A stretch of DNA of 64,000 nt, taken from Flaccisagitta enflata. Its lineage: Eukaryota; Chaetognatha; Sagittoidea; Aphragmophora. Shown here piece after piece: positions 10,128-21,380 of the stretch (positions are counted from its first letter, which is position 1; the number at the start of each line of letters is the position of its first letter). The stretch is from contig OZ231126.1 in NCBI GenBank assembly GCA_965153355.1, positions 76,756,001 through 76,820,000 on the forward strand, read 5' to 3'. The notes beneath the pieces are model-generated. The model did no database searches. It was not told the origin of the DNA and saw only the letters and a list, made by a program, of their open reading frames with translations. Both the position numbers and the translations under genes were made by a program.

Positions 10128-12433
10128 GGATTTGGTGGTCTGTGTAGGTGGCTTGAGTGGGATAATGTGTCGTTAGGGACTTATTTCCCATCAGGGTGGG
10201 ATTTGGTGGTCTGTGTAGGTGGCTTGAGTGGGATAATGTGTCGTTAGGGACTTATTTCCCATCAGGGTGGGATTTGGTGGTCTGTGTAGGTGGCTTGAGT
10301 GGGATAATGTGTCGTTAGGGACTTATTTCCCATCAGGGTGGGATTTGGTGGTCTGTGTAGGTGGCTTGAGTGGGATAATGTGTCGTTAGGGACTTATTTC
10401 CCATCAGGGTGGGATTTGGTGGTCTGTGTAGGTGGCTTGAGTGGGATAATGTGTCGTTAGGGACTTATTTCCCATCAGGGTGGGATTTGGTGGTCTGTGT
10501 AGGTGGCTTGAGTGGGATAATGTGTCGTTAGGGACTTATTTCCCATCAGGGTGGGATTTGGTGGTCTGTAGGTGGCTTGAGTGGATAATGTGTCGTTAGG
10601 GACTTATTTCCCATCAGGTGGGATTTGGTGGTCTGTGTAGGTGGCTTGAGGGATAATGTGTCGTTAGGGACTTATTTCCCATCAGGGTGGGATTTGGTGG
10701 TCTGTGGTGGCTTGAGTGGGATAATGTGTCGTTAGGGACTTATTTCCCATCAGGGTGGGATTTGGTGGTCTGTGTAGGTGGCTTGAGTGGGATAATGTGT
10801 CGTTAAGGACTAATTTCCCATCAGGGTGGGATTTGGTGGTCTGTGTAGGTGGCTTGAGTGGGATAATGTGTCGTTAGGGACTTATTTCCCATCAGGGTGG
10901 GATTTGGTGGTCTGTGTAGGTGGCTTGTGGGATGTGTCGTTAGGGACTTATTTCCCATCAGGGTGGGATTTGGTGGTCTGTAGGTGGCCGAGGATAATGT
11001 GTCGTTGGACTTATTTCCCATCAGGGTGGATTTGGTGGTCTGTAGGTGGCTTGTGGGATAATGTGTCGTTAGGGACTTATTTCCCATCAGGGTGGGATTT
11101 GGTGGTCTGTGTAGGTGGCTTGAGTGGGATAATGTGTCGTTAGGGACTTATTTCCCATCAGGGTGGGATTTGGTGGTCTGTGTAGGTGGCTTGAGTGGGA
11201 TAATGTGTCGTTAGGGACTTATTTCCCATCAGGTGGATTTGGTGGTCTGTGTAGGTGGCTTGGAGGGATAATGTGTCGTTAGGGACTTATTTCCCATCAG
11301 GGTGGGATTGGTGGTCTGTGTAGGTGGGGAGGATAATGTGTCGTTAGGGACTTATTTCCCATCAGGGTGGGATTTGGTGGTCTGTGTAGGTGGCTTGAGG
11401 GGATAATGTGTGCGTTAGGGACTTATTTCCCATCAGGTGGGATTTGGTGGTCTGTGTAGGTGGCAGGGGGATAATGTTGGGGACTTATTTCCCATCAGGG
11501 TGGGATTTGGTGGTCTGTAGGTGGCTTGAGTGGATAATGTGTCGTTAGGGACTTATTTCCCATCAGGGTGGGATTTGTGGTCTGTGTAGGTGGCTTGGGG
11601 GATAATGTGGTTAGGGACTTATTTCCCATCAGGGTGGAATTTGGTGGTCTGTGTAGGTAGCTTGAGTGGGATAATGTGTGGGTAGGAGCTTATTTCCCAT
11701 AAAATTGGGGCCCAGTGGTCTGTGTAGGTGGCATGAGTGGGATAATGTATGGGTAGGAGCTTATTTCCCATCAGGGTGAGACTCAGTGGTCTGTGTAGGT
11801 GGCTTGGGTAGGATAATGTGTGGTGGGACTTATTTCCCATCAGGGTGGGATTTGGTGGTCTGTGTAGAAGTGGCAGGTAGGATGTGTAATGGGTAGGACT
11901 TCCCATCAGGGTGGGGTCTTGGTAGTGCTGTAGGTAGCTTAGGTAGGATAATGTGTGAATTAGGGACTTATTTCCCATCAGAAGTGGGGTTTGGTGGTCT
12001 GTGTGGCAAGTGGCAGGTAGGATAATGTGTAGCCGTTAGGGGCTTATTTCCCATCAGGGTAGAATTTGGTGGTCTGTGTAGGTGGCTTGGGTGGGATAAT
12101 GTGTCGTTAGGGACTTATTTCCCATCAGGGTGGGATTTGGTGGTCTGTGTAGGTGGCTTGAGTGGGATAATGTGTCGTTAGGGACTTATTTCCCATCAGG
12201 GTGGGATTTGGTGGTCTGTGTAGGTGGCTTGAGTGGGATAATGTGTCGTTAGGGACTTATTTCCCATCAGGGTGGGATTTGGTGGTCTGTGTAGGTGGCT
12301 TGAGTGGGATAATGTGTCGTTAGGGACTTATTTCCCATCAGGGTGGGATTTGGTGGTCTGTGTAGGTGGCTTGAGTGGGATAATGTGTCGTTAGGGACTT
12401 ATTTCCCATCAGGGTGGGATTTGGTGGTCTGTG
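10128..12433 (+). repeat. 71-bp minisatellite, ~32 copies
   Basis: The unit starts GGTGGGATTTGGTGGTCTGT and ends GACTTATTTCCCATCAG. The first ~6 and last ~5 units are identical at 71 bp. The middle (about 10560-12060) has many one- to few-base deletions plus a block of diverged units near 11640-12010. 71 is not divisible by three and no frame persists, so it is non-coding. Confidence 0.97.
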
Positions 12434-12958
12434 CAGCGTTTCATACAAAAATAAGCAAAAAACTATCAACATTGGGCTAGCAAAATCGGAAACAAATCAA
12501 ACAATATATGCATCAAGAGTATTTAAACTCCAATCATATAATGGATTGTTAAGTCTTTTCATATCAATCGAAAAATAACATGGACATGGAATTCAGTGAC
12601 TTTGCAGTTGCTTGCTTTGTCTTTCGGTTCTTCTGAACATCAGTCAGTCCGTGTGAGTGTTTTCGGTAAGCAAAAAGCATGAGTGTATGCGTTCAATAGA
12701 AGTTGAAAAATTGAAGTAAAGACAAAACTTAGGGAGAGAAAAGAGAGTGAACAAAGAAAAGAAAGAACAGTTTTGCTGTATTGAAGCCGACGTGAAATGA
12801 AAGCTGCAACGGCGTTTATGATAAAAGAGGAAAACAAAACAGAAATGCAAAAATGCACTTACTTGAAGAAATGGGCGCCGAGCATTGAGCCGTGAACCAA
12901 CCAGCTCACTTTTCCTTTTCCTTTTCAAGATTTGCCGTCAGTTACTTTTTCTTTTCCT
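12434..12958. other. No gene seen
   Basis: Unique-looking sequence between the 71-bp array and a C element. Short minus-strand frames around 12640-12928 have no recognisable domain. Confidence 0.5.
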
Positions 12959-13037
12959 CTTTTGGGCAGCGGCCCCAAAGGGGCCGATGACCTATGCTTT
13001 CACATATGCAGAAATTTCTCCTCCTCCTTCTTCTTCT

Positions 13038-13069
<32 letters not shown>

Positions 13070-13748
13070 GTACCCCCCCCCCCTTGAGGCCCAAATCCTA
13101 GCCTTGAGGCTCAAATCTCTGCCTTGAGACTCAAATTCCGGCCTTGAGGCTCCAATCCCAGCCTCAAAGCTCAAATCCTAGCCTTGAGGCTCGAATTCTA
13201 TTCTCAAAGCTCAAATTCCAGCCTTTGAGCTCAAATCCCAGCCCTCAAGCTCAAATCCTAGCTGTTAAGCTTAAATCCCAGCCTCAAAGCTCAAATCCCA
13301 GCCTCGAGGCTCAAATCCCAGCCTCAAGGTTCAAATCCCTGCCTTGAGGCTCAAATCCCTGCCTTGAGGCTTAAATCCCTGCCTCCAGACTCCAATCCTA
13401 GTCTCAAGGCCCAAATCCTAGTCTTGAGGCCCAGATCCCAGTCTCATGGCCCAAATCCTAATCTCGCGGCCCAAATCCCAGCCTCAAAGCTCAAATCCTA
13501 GCATCAAAGCTCAAATCCCAGCCATGAAGCTCAAATCCCAGCCTCAAAGCCTCAAAGCCTTGAGGCTCAAATCCTAGCCTCTAGACTCAAATCCAAGCCT
13601 CCAGGCCCTAATCCAAGCCTTGAGGCTCAAATAAAATCAGCATAGGTCATTGGCCCCTTCAGGGCCGCTGCCCCACTAACCACCTCACACCCACATACTC
13701 TCACATAGGGGCAACGGGTACCGCTGACCATCTAACGCTTTTGCGACT
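12959..13748 (+). mobile_element. Family C element, complete copy
   Basis: The head TTTTGGGCAGCGGCCCC, then AAAGGGGCCGATGACCTATG, CAGAAATTTCTCC and a (TTC)n tract. Some 25-30 units of a 20-bp repeat (GGCTCAAATCCCAGCCTTGA) run from about 13085 to 13625. An inverted hairpin (GCATAGGTCATTGGCCCC ... GCCGCTGCCCC) ends near 13675, and the tail GGGCAACGGGTACCGCTGAC ... CTAACGCTTTTGCGACTA ends near 13748. Non-coding. Confidence 0.75.
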
Positions 13749-13963
13749 ATTTAGTCATGTTCTACGCGACTCTACCCCCCGCTATGTTGGTTGGTCAGTC
13801 GATCAGTCGGTTGGTTGGTCGGTTGGTTGGTCGGTCGGTTGGTCGGTCGGTTGGTCGGTTGGTCGGTTGGTTGGTCGGTCGGTTGGTCGGTCAGTCAGTC
13901 AGTCAGTCAGTTGGTTGGTTGGTCGATCGGTCGGTCAGTCGGTCGGTCGGTCCGTCGGTCCCC
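13749..13963 (+). repeat. Family A head and tetranucleotide tract, split from its tail
   Basis: TTTAGTCATGTTCTACGCGACTCTAC and CCCCGCTATG, then ~170 bp of TTGG/TCGG/TCAG. The tail that should follow is found only at about 15098-15192, after a C and a D element. This is the left half of a composite. Confidence 0.6.
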
Positions 13964-14545
13964 TTTTGGGCAGCGGCTCCAAAGGGGCCAATGACCTATG
14001 CTTTCACACAGGAGAAATTTCTCCTTCTTCTCCTTCTTCTCCCTCTCCGTTTTCTCCCCTCTGGGCCCAAATCCTAGTCTCGAGAACCAAATTCTAGCTT
14101 CAAGGCTCAAATCCCCGCTTTGAAGCTCAAATCCCAGCCTTGAGGCTCAAATCTTAGTCTCCAGGCTCAAATCCCAGCCTCGAGGCTCAAATCCCAGCCC
14201 TCAGGCTCAAATCCCAGTCTCAAGGCACATATCCCAGCCTTGAAGCTCATATCCTAGCCTCGAAGCTCAAATACCAGGTTCCAAGCTCAAATCCCTGCCC
14301 CGAAGCTCAAATCCCAACCTCAAAGCTCAAATACCAGCCTCGAAGCTCAAATCTCAGCCTTGAAGCTGAAATCCCAGCCTCGAGGCCCCAATTTCAGCCT
14401 CCAGGCCCTAATTCCATCCTTGAGGCCAAAATAAAAACAGCATAGGTCGCCGGCCCCCAGGCCGCTGCCCTCAAACCATCTCACACCCCGCACACTCACA
14501 TAGGGAGCAACGGGTGCCGCTGACCATCTAACGCTTTGCTCTAGT
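13964..14545 (+). mobile_element. Family C element inside a family A element
   Basis: TTTTGGGCAGCGGCTCC, CCAATGACCTATGC and GGAGAAATTTCTCC, then a 20-bp minisatellite of GGCTCAAATCCCAGCCT units, the inverted CAGCATAGGTCGCCGGCCCC, and the tail GCAACGGGTGCCGCTGACC ... CTAACGCTTTG. Confidence 0.7.
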
Positions 14546-14572
14546 TTCATAAAAAATCAAGCGTTGCTAACC

Positions 14573-15094
14573 TTTTGGGCAGCAGCCCAAAAGGGCCAAT
14601 GTCCTGTAGGACACGGGTGAATTTCCATATGTCCGTCCTTCCGTCCTTCCATATGTCATCCTTCCGTCCTTCGTCCTTCATCCATCCCAGAAGCTTTCCA
14701 AGCCTCAAATTCCCATCGTTTGACATGGAAAATTGTCAAAATGCAAACTTCCCATTGAATAACATGGAAAATTTACAAAAAGGCAAAAAAATGCATGTAT
14801 CCCATTGAATAACATGGAGAATTGATGATAACTAAGAAAAACGTAAAATTCCCATTGAATAACATGGCAAATTGACAAGAAATTGAAAAAAATGCAATTC
14901 CTATTAAATATCATGGAAAATTGCTACTATGGCCTCATATATGCCCTCTCAGGACGTATGGAAATTCACCCCTGTGTCCTACAGGGCAGCGGCCCCAAAG
15001 GGCCGCTGCCCTGCTCTCACTCCACTTCTTCAGCCAATCACTCCAAGCAGGGCATTGGGTACCGCAGACCATGTGCGATCCTTGGATGACTTGT
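14573..15094 (+). mobile_element. Family D element, complete copy
   Basis: The left arm TTTTGGGCAGCAGCCC ... TGTCCTGTAGGACACGGG ... GAATTTCCATATGTCCGTCC is mirrored by GGACGTATGGAAATTCACCC ... TGTGTCCTACAGGGCAGCGG ... GGGCCGCTGCCC. The core is five ~55-bp units of CCCATTGAATAACATGGAAA. The tail GGGCATTGGGTACCGCAGAC lines up with the C and E tails. Confidence 0.7.
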
Positions 15095-15097
15095 TGA

Positions 15098-15192
15098 GCA
15101 TACTGCTCCTGCCCAGATGCCCTAGTGACCTTCTCCAGCACTGCTCCTGCCCACCCGCACTCGACTAAGGTAGCCGTGTATCCGGCCCTGTT
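15098..15192 (+). repeat. Family A2 tail, right half of the composite
   Basis: CTGCTCCTGCCCAGATGCCC, CTTCTCCAGCACTGCTCC, CCCGCACTCGACTAAGG and CCGTGTATCCGGCCCTGTTT. The same special tail sits beside a C element at 45.99 kb. Confidence 0.6.
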
Positions 15193-15464
15193 TTTTTATG
15201 CTTATCTTTGTAACTCTGCATGATCTTTGATTCTTAAATGGCTTTTCTAAATTCTAAAGACTGATGATCGGAAAGGTATCTTTTCAACTTAGTAAATTGT
15301 GTGTTTCACGAAACGAAATAGGAAAAGGGATGGAAAGATTTTCAATTATCGGGTGCTCTTCAAGACCCTCAACCTTCGTGACTCTCAACGATCTTTCCCA
15401 ATATCATGTTTGAACAGAATACACAATAATGAAAACACACGTTGCCCCATACCCACTATCGCCG
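15193..15464. other. No feature seen
   Basis: Unique-looking sequence; a short frame at 15299-15502 carries no recognised motif. Confidence 0.45.
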
Positions 15465-15610
15465 TTAGCGGTATTGTACTGTTCATTTTAGACAGAGCAT
15501 AAAAGCACGCACACATGATAATCTCTCTTACAGTGGCAATTCGTCGCAGACTCGCGACTCTGTAAGAGGCTTCGTCCGTCGGTCCGTCGGTCCGGTGGTC
15601 CGTCGGTCCC
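15465..15610 (+). repeat. Family B2 head with a shared upstream segment
   Basis: GCGGTATTGTACTGTTCATT ... TCTCTCTTACAGTGGCAATT ... CGTCGCAGACTCGCGACTCT ... GTAAGAGGCTTCGTCCGTCG recurs almost identically at 16755-16900. Both copies share ~70 bp upstream of the usual head, so either this subfamily has a longer 5' end or the segment was duplicated. No tail follows here. Confidence 0.6.
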
Positions 15611-15835
15611 TAAAGCCGTGGCTAGTGGCTTCACTGTACAGGGTGAAAGAGGGCACTTTTTACACTTTCTGGAAAAAAGCTGGGCAATGTCGGATCAATA
15701 CTTTAGGCGCTATGAATTTTTCAATCTTTTTTTATTTTTTCACATTTTCCGTATTTTTCTCAAAGATCTTCTTTTCTACCGATCTCAATTCCTTTGGGGC
15801 CCTATGTAACAATAAAATGATGCCCAGCAGAAAGC

Positions 15836-16325
15836 AGAGGGAGGGGAGAGGGAGGGAGGGGAGAGGGAGGGAGGGAGAGGGAGCCGGAGAGGGAGCGGAG
15901 GGAGTAGGAGGAGGGAGGGAGGGAGAGGAGGGAGGGAGGGAGAGGGAGGGGGAGGAGGGAAGGAGAGAGGGGGAGGAGGGAGGGAGAGAGAGGGAGAGTG
16001 AGAGAGAGGGGGGAGACAGGGAGGGTAAAAGGGAGGAGGGAGACGGGGAGGGAGGGAGGGAGAGGGAAGGAGACGGAGGTAGGTAGAGAGGGAGAGGGAG
16101 GGAGGGAGAGGGAGCAGGGGAAGGAAAGGGAGGGTGGGAGAGCGGGACGAAGGGATGTAGAGAGAGAGGGAGGGAGAGAGGGAGGGAGGGAGAGAAGGGA
16201 GAGTGATGGAGAGAGAAGGAAAGAAAGTGTGAGCGAGGGAAAGGGAGAGAGGAAGAGAGAGAGAGGGAGAGAGAGAGAGAGGGAAGAGAGAGAGAGAGAG
16301 GGAAAGAGAGGGAGGGGAGGGAGAA
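15836..16325 (+). repeat. Purine-rich (GGGA/GAGG)n tract
   Basis: About 490 bp of almost pure purine on the plus strand. Frames of 160-330 codons rich in R/E/G or S/L/P are repeat translations. Confidence 0.9.
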
Positions 16326-16334
16326 AAATAAGAC

Positions 16335-16679
<345 letters not shown>

Positions 16680-16754
16680 CGAGAATGTGAATGAAAGCAG
16701 AGAAGGAACTGAAAAAAATAAAAACAATCTTACAATTTTTTTTCCGGTCGGCGA

Positions 16755-16922
16755 GAGCCGCCTTTACGGTACTGTTCATTTTAGACAGAAAGAAAGGCAC
16801 ACATGATTATCTCTCTTACAGTGGCAATTCGTCGCGGACTCGCGACTCTGTAAGAGGCTTTGTCCGTCGGTCCGTCGGTCCGTCGGTCCGTCGGTCCCTG
16901 ATGATCGAATTGGAAAGTGTAA
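16755..16922 (+). repeat. Family B element, left part
   Basis: The same upstream segment and head as at 15465-15610, then (GTCCGTCG)n and CCTGATGATCGAATTGG. The element stops mid-way at an E element and resumes at 17615. Confidence 0.65.
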
Positions 16923-17614
16923 CAGGTCGCCCAAGGGCAATATGTGGTCAGCGATACCCAATGTTGCCCTGCTTTTGAGTGATTGTAAATTGGAGTGAGG
17001 GAAGCAGGTAAGGGCCCCAAGCAAGGAAGTCCTGTAGAACACAGGGGACTGTCTGTCCGTCCTATCTGAATAAGTGGATGAGATGCTATAGAGGGCTGAC
17101 TGAAGGCATTCAAGAGCCTGAACTGAGGTCTAAGAAGTCTGATATAAGGCCTGAGAATGCCGATTGGAGAAGCTTGAGAGGGCTGACTTAGTGGCTTGAG
17201 AGAGAGCTGGATTAAGGCTTGAAATGCCAGAGGACTGATTTGAAGCCTGGAAGCAGTAAATTGAGGTTTAGATGGCTGATATGAGGCCTGAGAGGCCTAA
17301 TTTGAGGCATGAGAGGCCAGGTTTGAGGCCTGAGAATTTGGATTTGAGGCCTGAGAAGCCAGATTTGAGGCCTGAGAGGCCAGATTTGAGGCCTGAGAGG
17401 CCAGATTTGAGGCCTGAGAGGCCAGATTTGAGGCCTGGGAGGCTGGATTTGAGACCTGAGAGGCTGGATTTGAGGCCTGAGAGGCCAGATTTGAGGTCTG
17501 AGGGGTCTGATGAAGGAAGGGGGGGACTAACGAACGAAAGAACGGACGGACGGATGAACGAAAGTCCCCCTGTGTTCTACAGGACTTCGTCCCCTTCGGG
17601 GCCCCTGCCCAAAA
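16923..17614 (-). mobile_element. Family E element inserted in the B element
   Basis: On the plus strand it begins with the inverted tail (CAGGTCGCCCAAGGGC ... GGTCAGCGATACCC), then an internal hairpin, a ~21-bp minisatellite of GGCCAGATTTGAGGCCTGAG units (about 17100-17510), ACGGACGGACGG, and ends with the inverted head GTGTTCTACAGGACTTCGTC ... CCTTCGGGGCCCCTGCCC. A 121-codon repeat frame crosses the minisatellite and is not considered a gene. Confidence 0.7.
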
Positions 17615-17692
17615 ACGCGCATTTCCCCCCCTGCTGACCCGTCCACGCGGGCGCGACTGATATTGTCCATGTATGCGGCCATGTTCTTATCT
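17615..17692 (+). repeat. Family B element, right part
   Basis: AAACGCGCATTTCCCCCCCT, CTGACCCGTCCACGCGG and GTATGCGGCCATGTTC: the B tail displaced by the E insertion, with several substitutions. Confidence 0.55.
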
Positions 17693-17708
17693 TCATGATT
17701 ATTATCAT

Positions 17709-17914
17709 AACAAGGCCGGATACACGGCCACCAGTTGCGGACGGGTGGGCAGGGGCGGAAATGCGCGTTTTCCCACTTTCACTCATCATTACGACCAACA
17801 GACGGACGGACGGACCAACGGTAGTGAACGGATGGACGGACGGATGGACTGACGGACCGACTGACCGATTGATGAACAAAGCCTCTTATTGATTTGCGTG
17901 TCCGCAACTAAAAA
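17709..17914 (-). mobile_element. Family B element
   Basis: Reads AACAAGGCCGGATACACGGC, CCAGTTGCGGACGGGTGGG, GGCGGAAATGCGCG, an ACGG/CCGA tetranucleotide tract, AAAGCCTCTTATTGA and TTTGCGTGTCCGCAACTAAA. In family orientation the head half AGTTGCGGAC and the tail decamer GTCCGCAACT are exact complements. Confidence 0.75.
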
Positions 17915-18259
17915 CATCGATGTAATGATCAACACATTAAAGGCAGGTTCTTTATAACCACAGTTGAATACCGCTCCCACAGATATCGGGGGAACAAAAG
18001 ATTTTTCTGTCATGCACGGAATTTTCCAATAAAGGAAAGAAAAGATAAGGTAAGAATAAACAAGATAAAGTAGCTGTTACAGGCGGAATTCTGTTAATAC
18101 AATCTAGGAAATAGATATACGGACAGCTGGAGTAAAGTTAGCCTTTTTACTCACTGAATGAAATAGTTGATCAAATAAATCAATTTCTAGCCATTTTATG
18201 GTATTTTGATCTATTATGTTTGGATTTTTCTATGGGATTGGTCCAGAATTTTTCAATTG

Positions 18260-19310
18260 TATTGAATGACGTTTATTGTACAAGCAAAAAAACACGTACA
18301 AAAGGACAATATGGATTCAGAAAGGTCAAATCCCTCCCCCCCAAACGTAAAAAAAGTAAAGTAACATATTGATTATGTTGAGTCATCATCCAAGTTGGGC
18401 AACATTTAGTCAGTTATGACTTTTAAGTTTCGTTTCAAAACGCATGATTCAGAAATGATTAATTCAAAAATAATTAGATTATCTTGGCAGGTATGCTAAG
18501 ACATGAGAGATATGAATCAATTTAGAATGAGAACAATTGGAAAGTAATTGCGAAGTCAACATTACAAACTTTTAACAATGATGTCAAATGGAGAAGTATA
18601 GCAATTATAAAGTGGTTCTGAGTAGGCCTTTACAATTTCATCAATATGAGAGTTATTTTCTCTCATCTTCCATAGTATAGAAGTGTTTGTCCTAATCAAC
18701 CGCAGAGAGATTGATTCAAGTGAGGCATACTCATGTAGAAGACTATTTCGAATATATTTTGGTAATCTCAAGCAAATTCTTATCGCATCATTTTCAATGC
18801 CTTGGAGACGTGAGAGCTGAGTTTTTGGCGCTGCCAAAAAAGCAATGCTTCCGTATTCAATTATCGGTCGGACATATACCGTATTTTATATAGCTTCATG
18901 AGAGTTTTGGCATCCGTCCCACTTTTAGAAAGGACTCGCAGCACATTTAAACGTTTCTCTGCTCGATTGCTGATAGAATCCATTTGTTTTTTGAATGATA
19001 GAAGCCCATCTACTTCGACACCGAGGAATTTGGCACTCTGGACCGGTCTGATGATGTCATCAAAAAGATGAAGCACAAAATTTTCATTCTGAGTCTCTCG
19101 AGTTCGTGATAGGAATACTAGGTTAGATTTTTCTCCGTTCAATTTGACTCGCCATTTCCTACACCATCCTTCTAACATATTCAAGGATTTTTGAAGTTTG
19201 TAAATTGCAAATGACTTGGTGTAGGCTGACGACCAAAATTTTTCAACTAAAACTAGCGTATCCTTAATTTCTCTTAGAGTAACAAAAATCATTAAATCAA
19301 TACTGTTTTC
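18260..19310 (-). pseudogene. LINE reverse-transcriptase C-terminal remnant with 3' UTR
   Basis: A minus-strand frame from 19292 to 18861 (143 codons) carries reverse-transcriptase palm and thumb sequence: LEGWCRKWRVKLNGEKS (motif D type), then AKFLGVEVDG (motif E type) and a thumb-like helix with KLYKIRY. A one-base frameshift near 18880 moves the homology to another frame, where YGSIAFLAAPKTQLSRLQG continues to a stop at 18562. The catalytic FADD box and everything upstream are absent. Beyond the stop, TTGTACAATAAACGTCATTC near 18265-18285 resembles the 3' end of a LINE transcript. Dead, 5'-truncated copy. Confidence 0.8.
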
Positions 19311-20470
19311 TTATGATGTTGGATCATTTCAGAGCAATACGTTTAAAATCAGCCTTCAAATTTTTCAATTATCGATGAATTTGTGAAAAATGTGATCTAA
19401 TGAGGCCAAGCAGGGTGATTTTGGTCAATCCATTTGAATTTGAGAGCTCATTCAATGTGGATTGTTCATTCATGATTTGAACTGAAATCCTTTAATGTAA
19501 AATGAAAGATCTTCTTTAAAACGCTGCCATTTGAAAACGGATTGAGCCACTGAGCTGTGCTTGGTCTTGAATGGATTTTTTTGTCATAGTCTGTCGATCT
19601 GCTTTCATTTCTTTATCAGATATAAAGGTTTAAATACTACAATCATGGTTAGGTGTCCGTATATTTATTTTACTAGATAGTAGCGCATACAATGGGTCCA
19701 TTGGAGTGGAGTTAAACTGTAAAACAAAAATCGAAAGGGAAGGACGTTTCCGCACCCACGCGTAGAAAAAGTGGGAAACCTTGTTCTGAGACCCAGGAGG
19801 CGCTTGTTAATTGGCGCCTAGATATCAGACATACTCTCAAGACGTTACTGCGTAATCTCGGTGAACTAACTTTGATCCCAGTTCCCATTTAAGCCTTAAT
19901 ATCTCTCCATAGGTTAGCTTAAGGTCGCCTTAATGAACTTTTGAGTTCGGTTTTCGCTGGTCCCGCTGCGCCAAAAAAAGGAAAAAAAGAAAAAGAAATA
20001 CATAAACAAAGAAAAGACTGAATACATGGTTTTATAAGTTGCGTGCTGATGGGCAGTGACAGTGTCGCAAAGACAGCTGTAGTCATGCCAGTGGTACCAG
20101 GGACAGTGATGAAGGAAAAACAATGATGAAAAACAAACCAATAGCTCATTAACTCACTCTGTTGCCAACGGACGGATGAACAGACGGACGGATTGACGTT
20201 GGTTATCCTAAAATCGTATACTCAACTAAATAGCTTTGATTTACTCAGTAACGGATGTAGAAGAGATTAAAAAAGAACGAAAAAGAAATAGAAAACGAAA
20301 AAATGAAAAAAAGAAAATAAAGATTTTGACGGATATATTTTTGTGGAGTATACGAATAGCGTAATTATGCTGATTTCAAAGTCATAAACGGCGAACTAAT
20401 GATTCCACTCCAACATTTATTCTCTCCTCGTACGGCGTAGATTTACAGACTTGGGTGCCTGCTAACACAC
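19311..20470. other. No gene seen
   Basis: AT-rich sequence without a supported frame. A short patch of ACGGACGGATGAACAGACGG at about 20160-20200 may be a decayed set 1 tract. Confidence 0.45.
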
Positions 20471-20488
20471 GCGCGCCTGCGTGGCAGC

Positions 20489-20636
<148 letters not shown>

Positions 20637-20954
20637 GAAGAGAGCGAGAGACAGACAGAAAGACAAGTAGACAAAAAGAAAGTCGCACAGAGGGCGGGAC
20701 AATAGGCGCAAACATACAGACAAATAGTTACAGTTCCCCCCCCCTCTCCACACACACTCACACACTCACATCGTCACACACTTGGACACACCGACCAAGC
20801 TCCATAAATGACTTGAAATGACGCTTATCGTTTACAGTTATAGACTTATAGTTATGAATGAGAAAGATCATTAGCAACAAACTGTGGTCTTAATCGGTCA
20901 CAGCTGCAAGAACACTGCAAATTTAGAAATAGTTGAAAGTGACTTCGGTTGACC

Positions 20955-21060
20955 TCATCCTCTTCATCCTCCTCATCCTCATTTTCGTGCTCATTCTCGT
21001 GCTCATTCTCATCCTCATTCTCATCCTCATTCTCATCCTTAGCTTCATCTCTGTGCTCAT
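20955..21060 (+). repeat. (CTCATTCTCATC)n 12-bp repeat
   Basis: Degenerate CTCATC/CTCATT hexamers; the minus strand gives an MRMRMR frame that is not a gene. Confidence 0.85.
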
Positions 21061-21123
21061 CCGGTCAATGTCCGGAAATAAATGAGACGGAGCAAAAAAC
21101 GGAATACAAAAGGAAAATGAGAT

Positions 21124-21375
<252 letters not shown>

Positions 21376-21380
<5 letters not shown>

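Noticed and set aside
10826-11143. 105-codon frame in the 71-bp minisatellite
   Set aside because: Exists only where indels happen to restore phase; the 71-bp unit cannot stay in frame.
17272-17637. 121-codon LRPERPD repeat protein
   Set aside because: Lies within the ~21-bp minisatellite core of an E element, whose other copies are not open in the same way.
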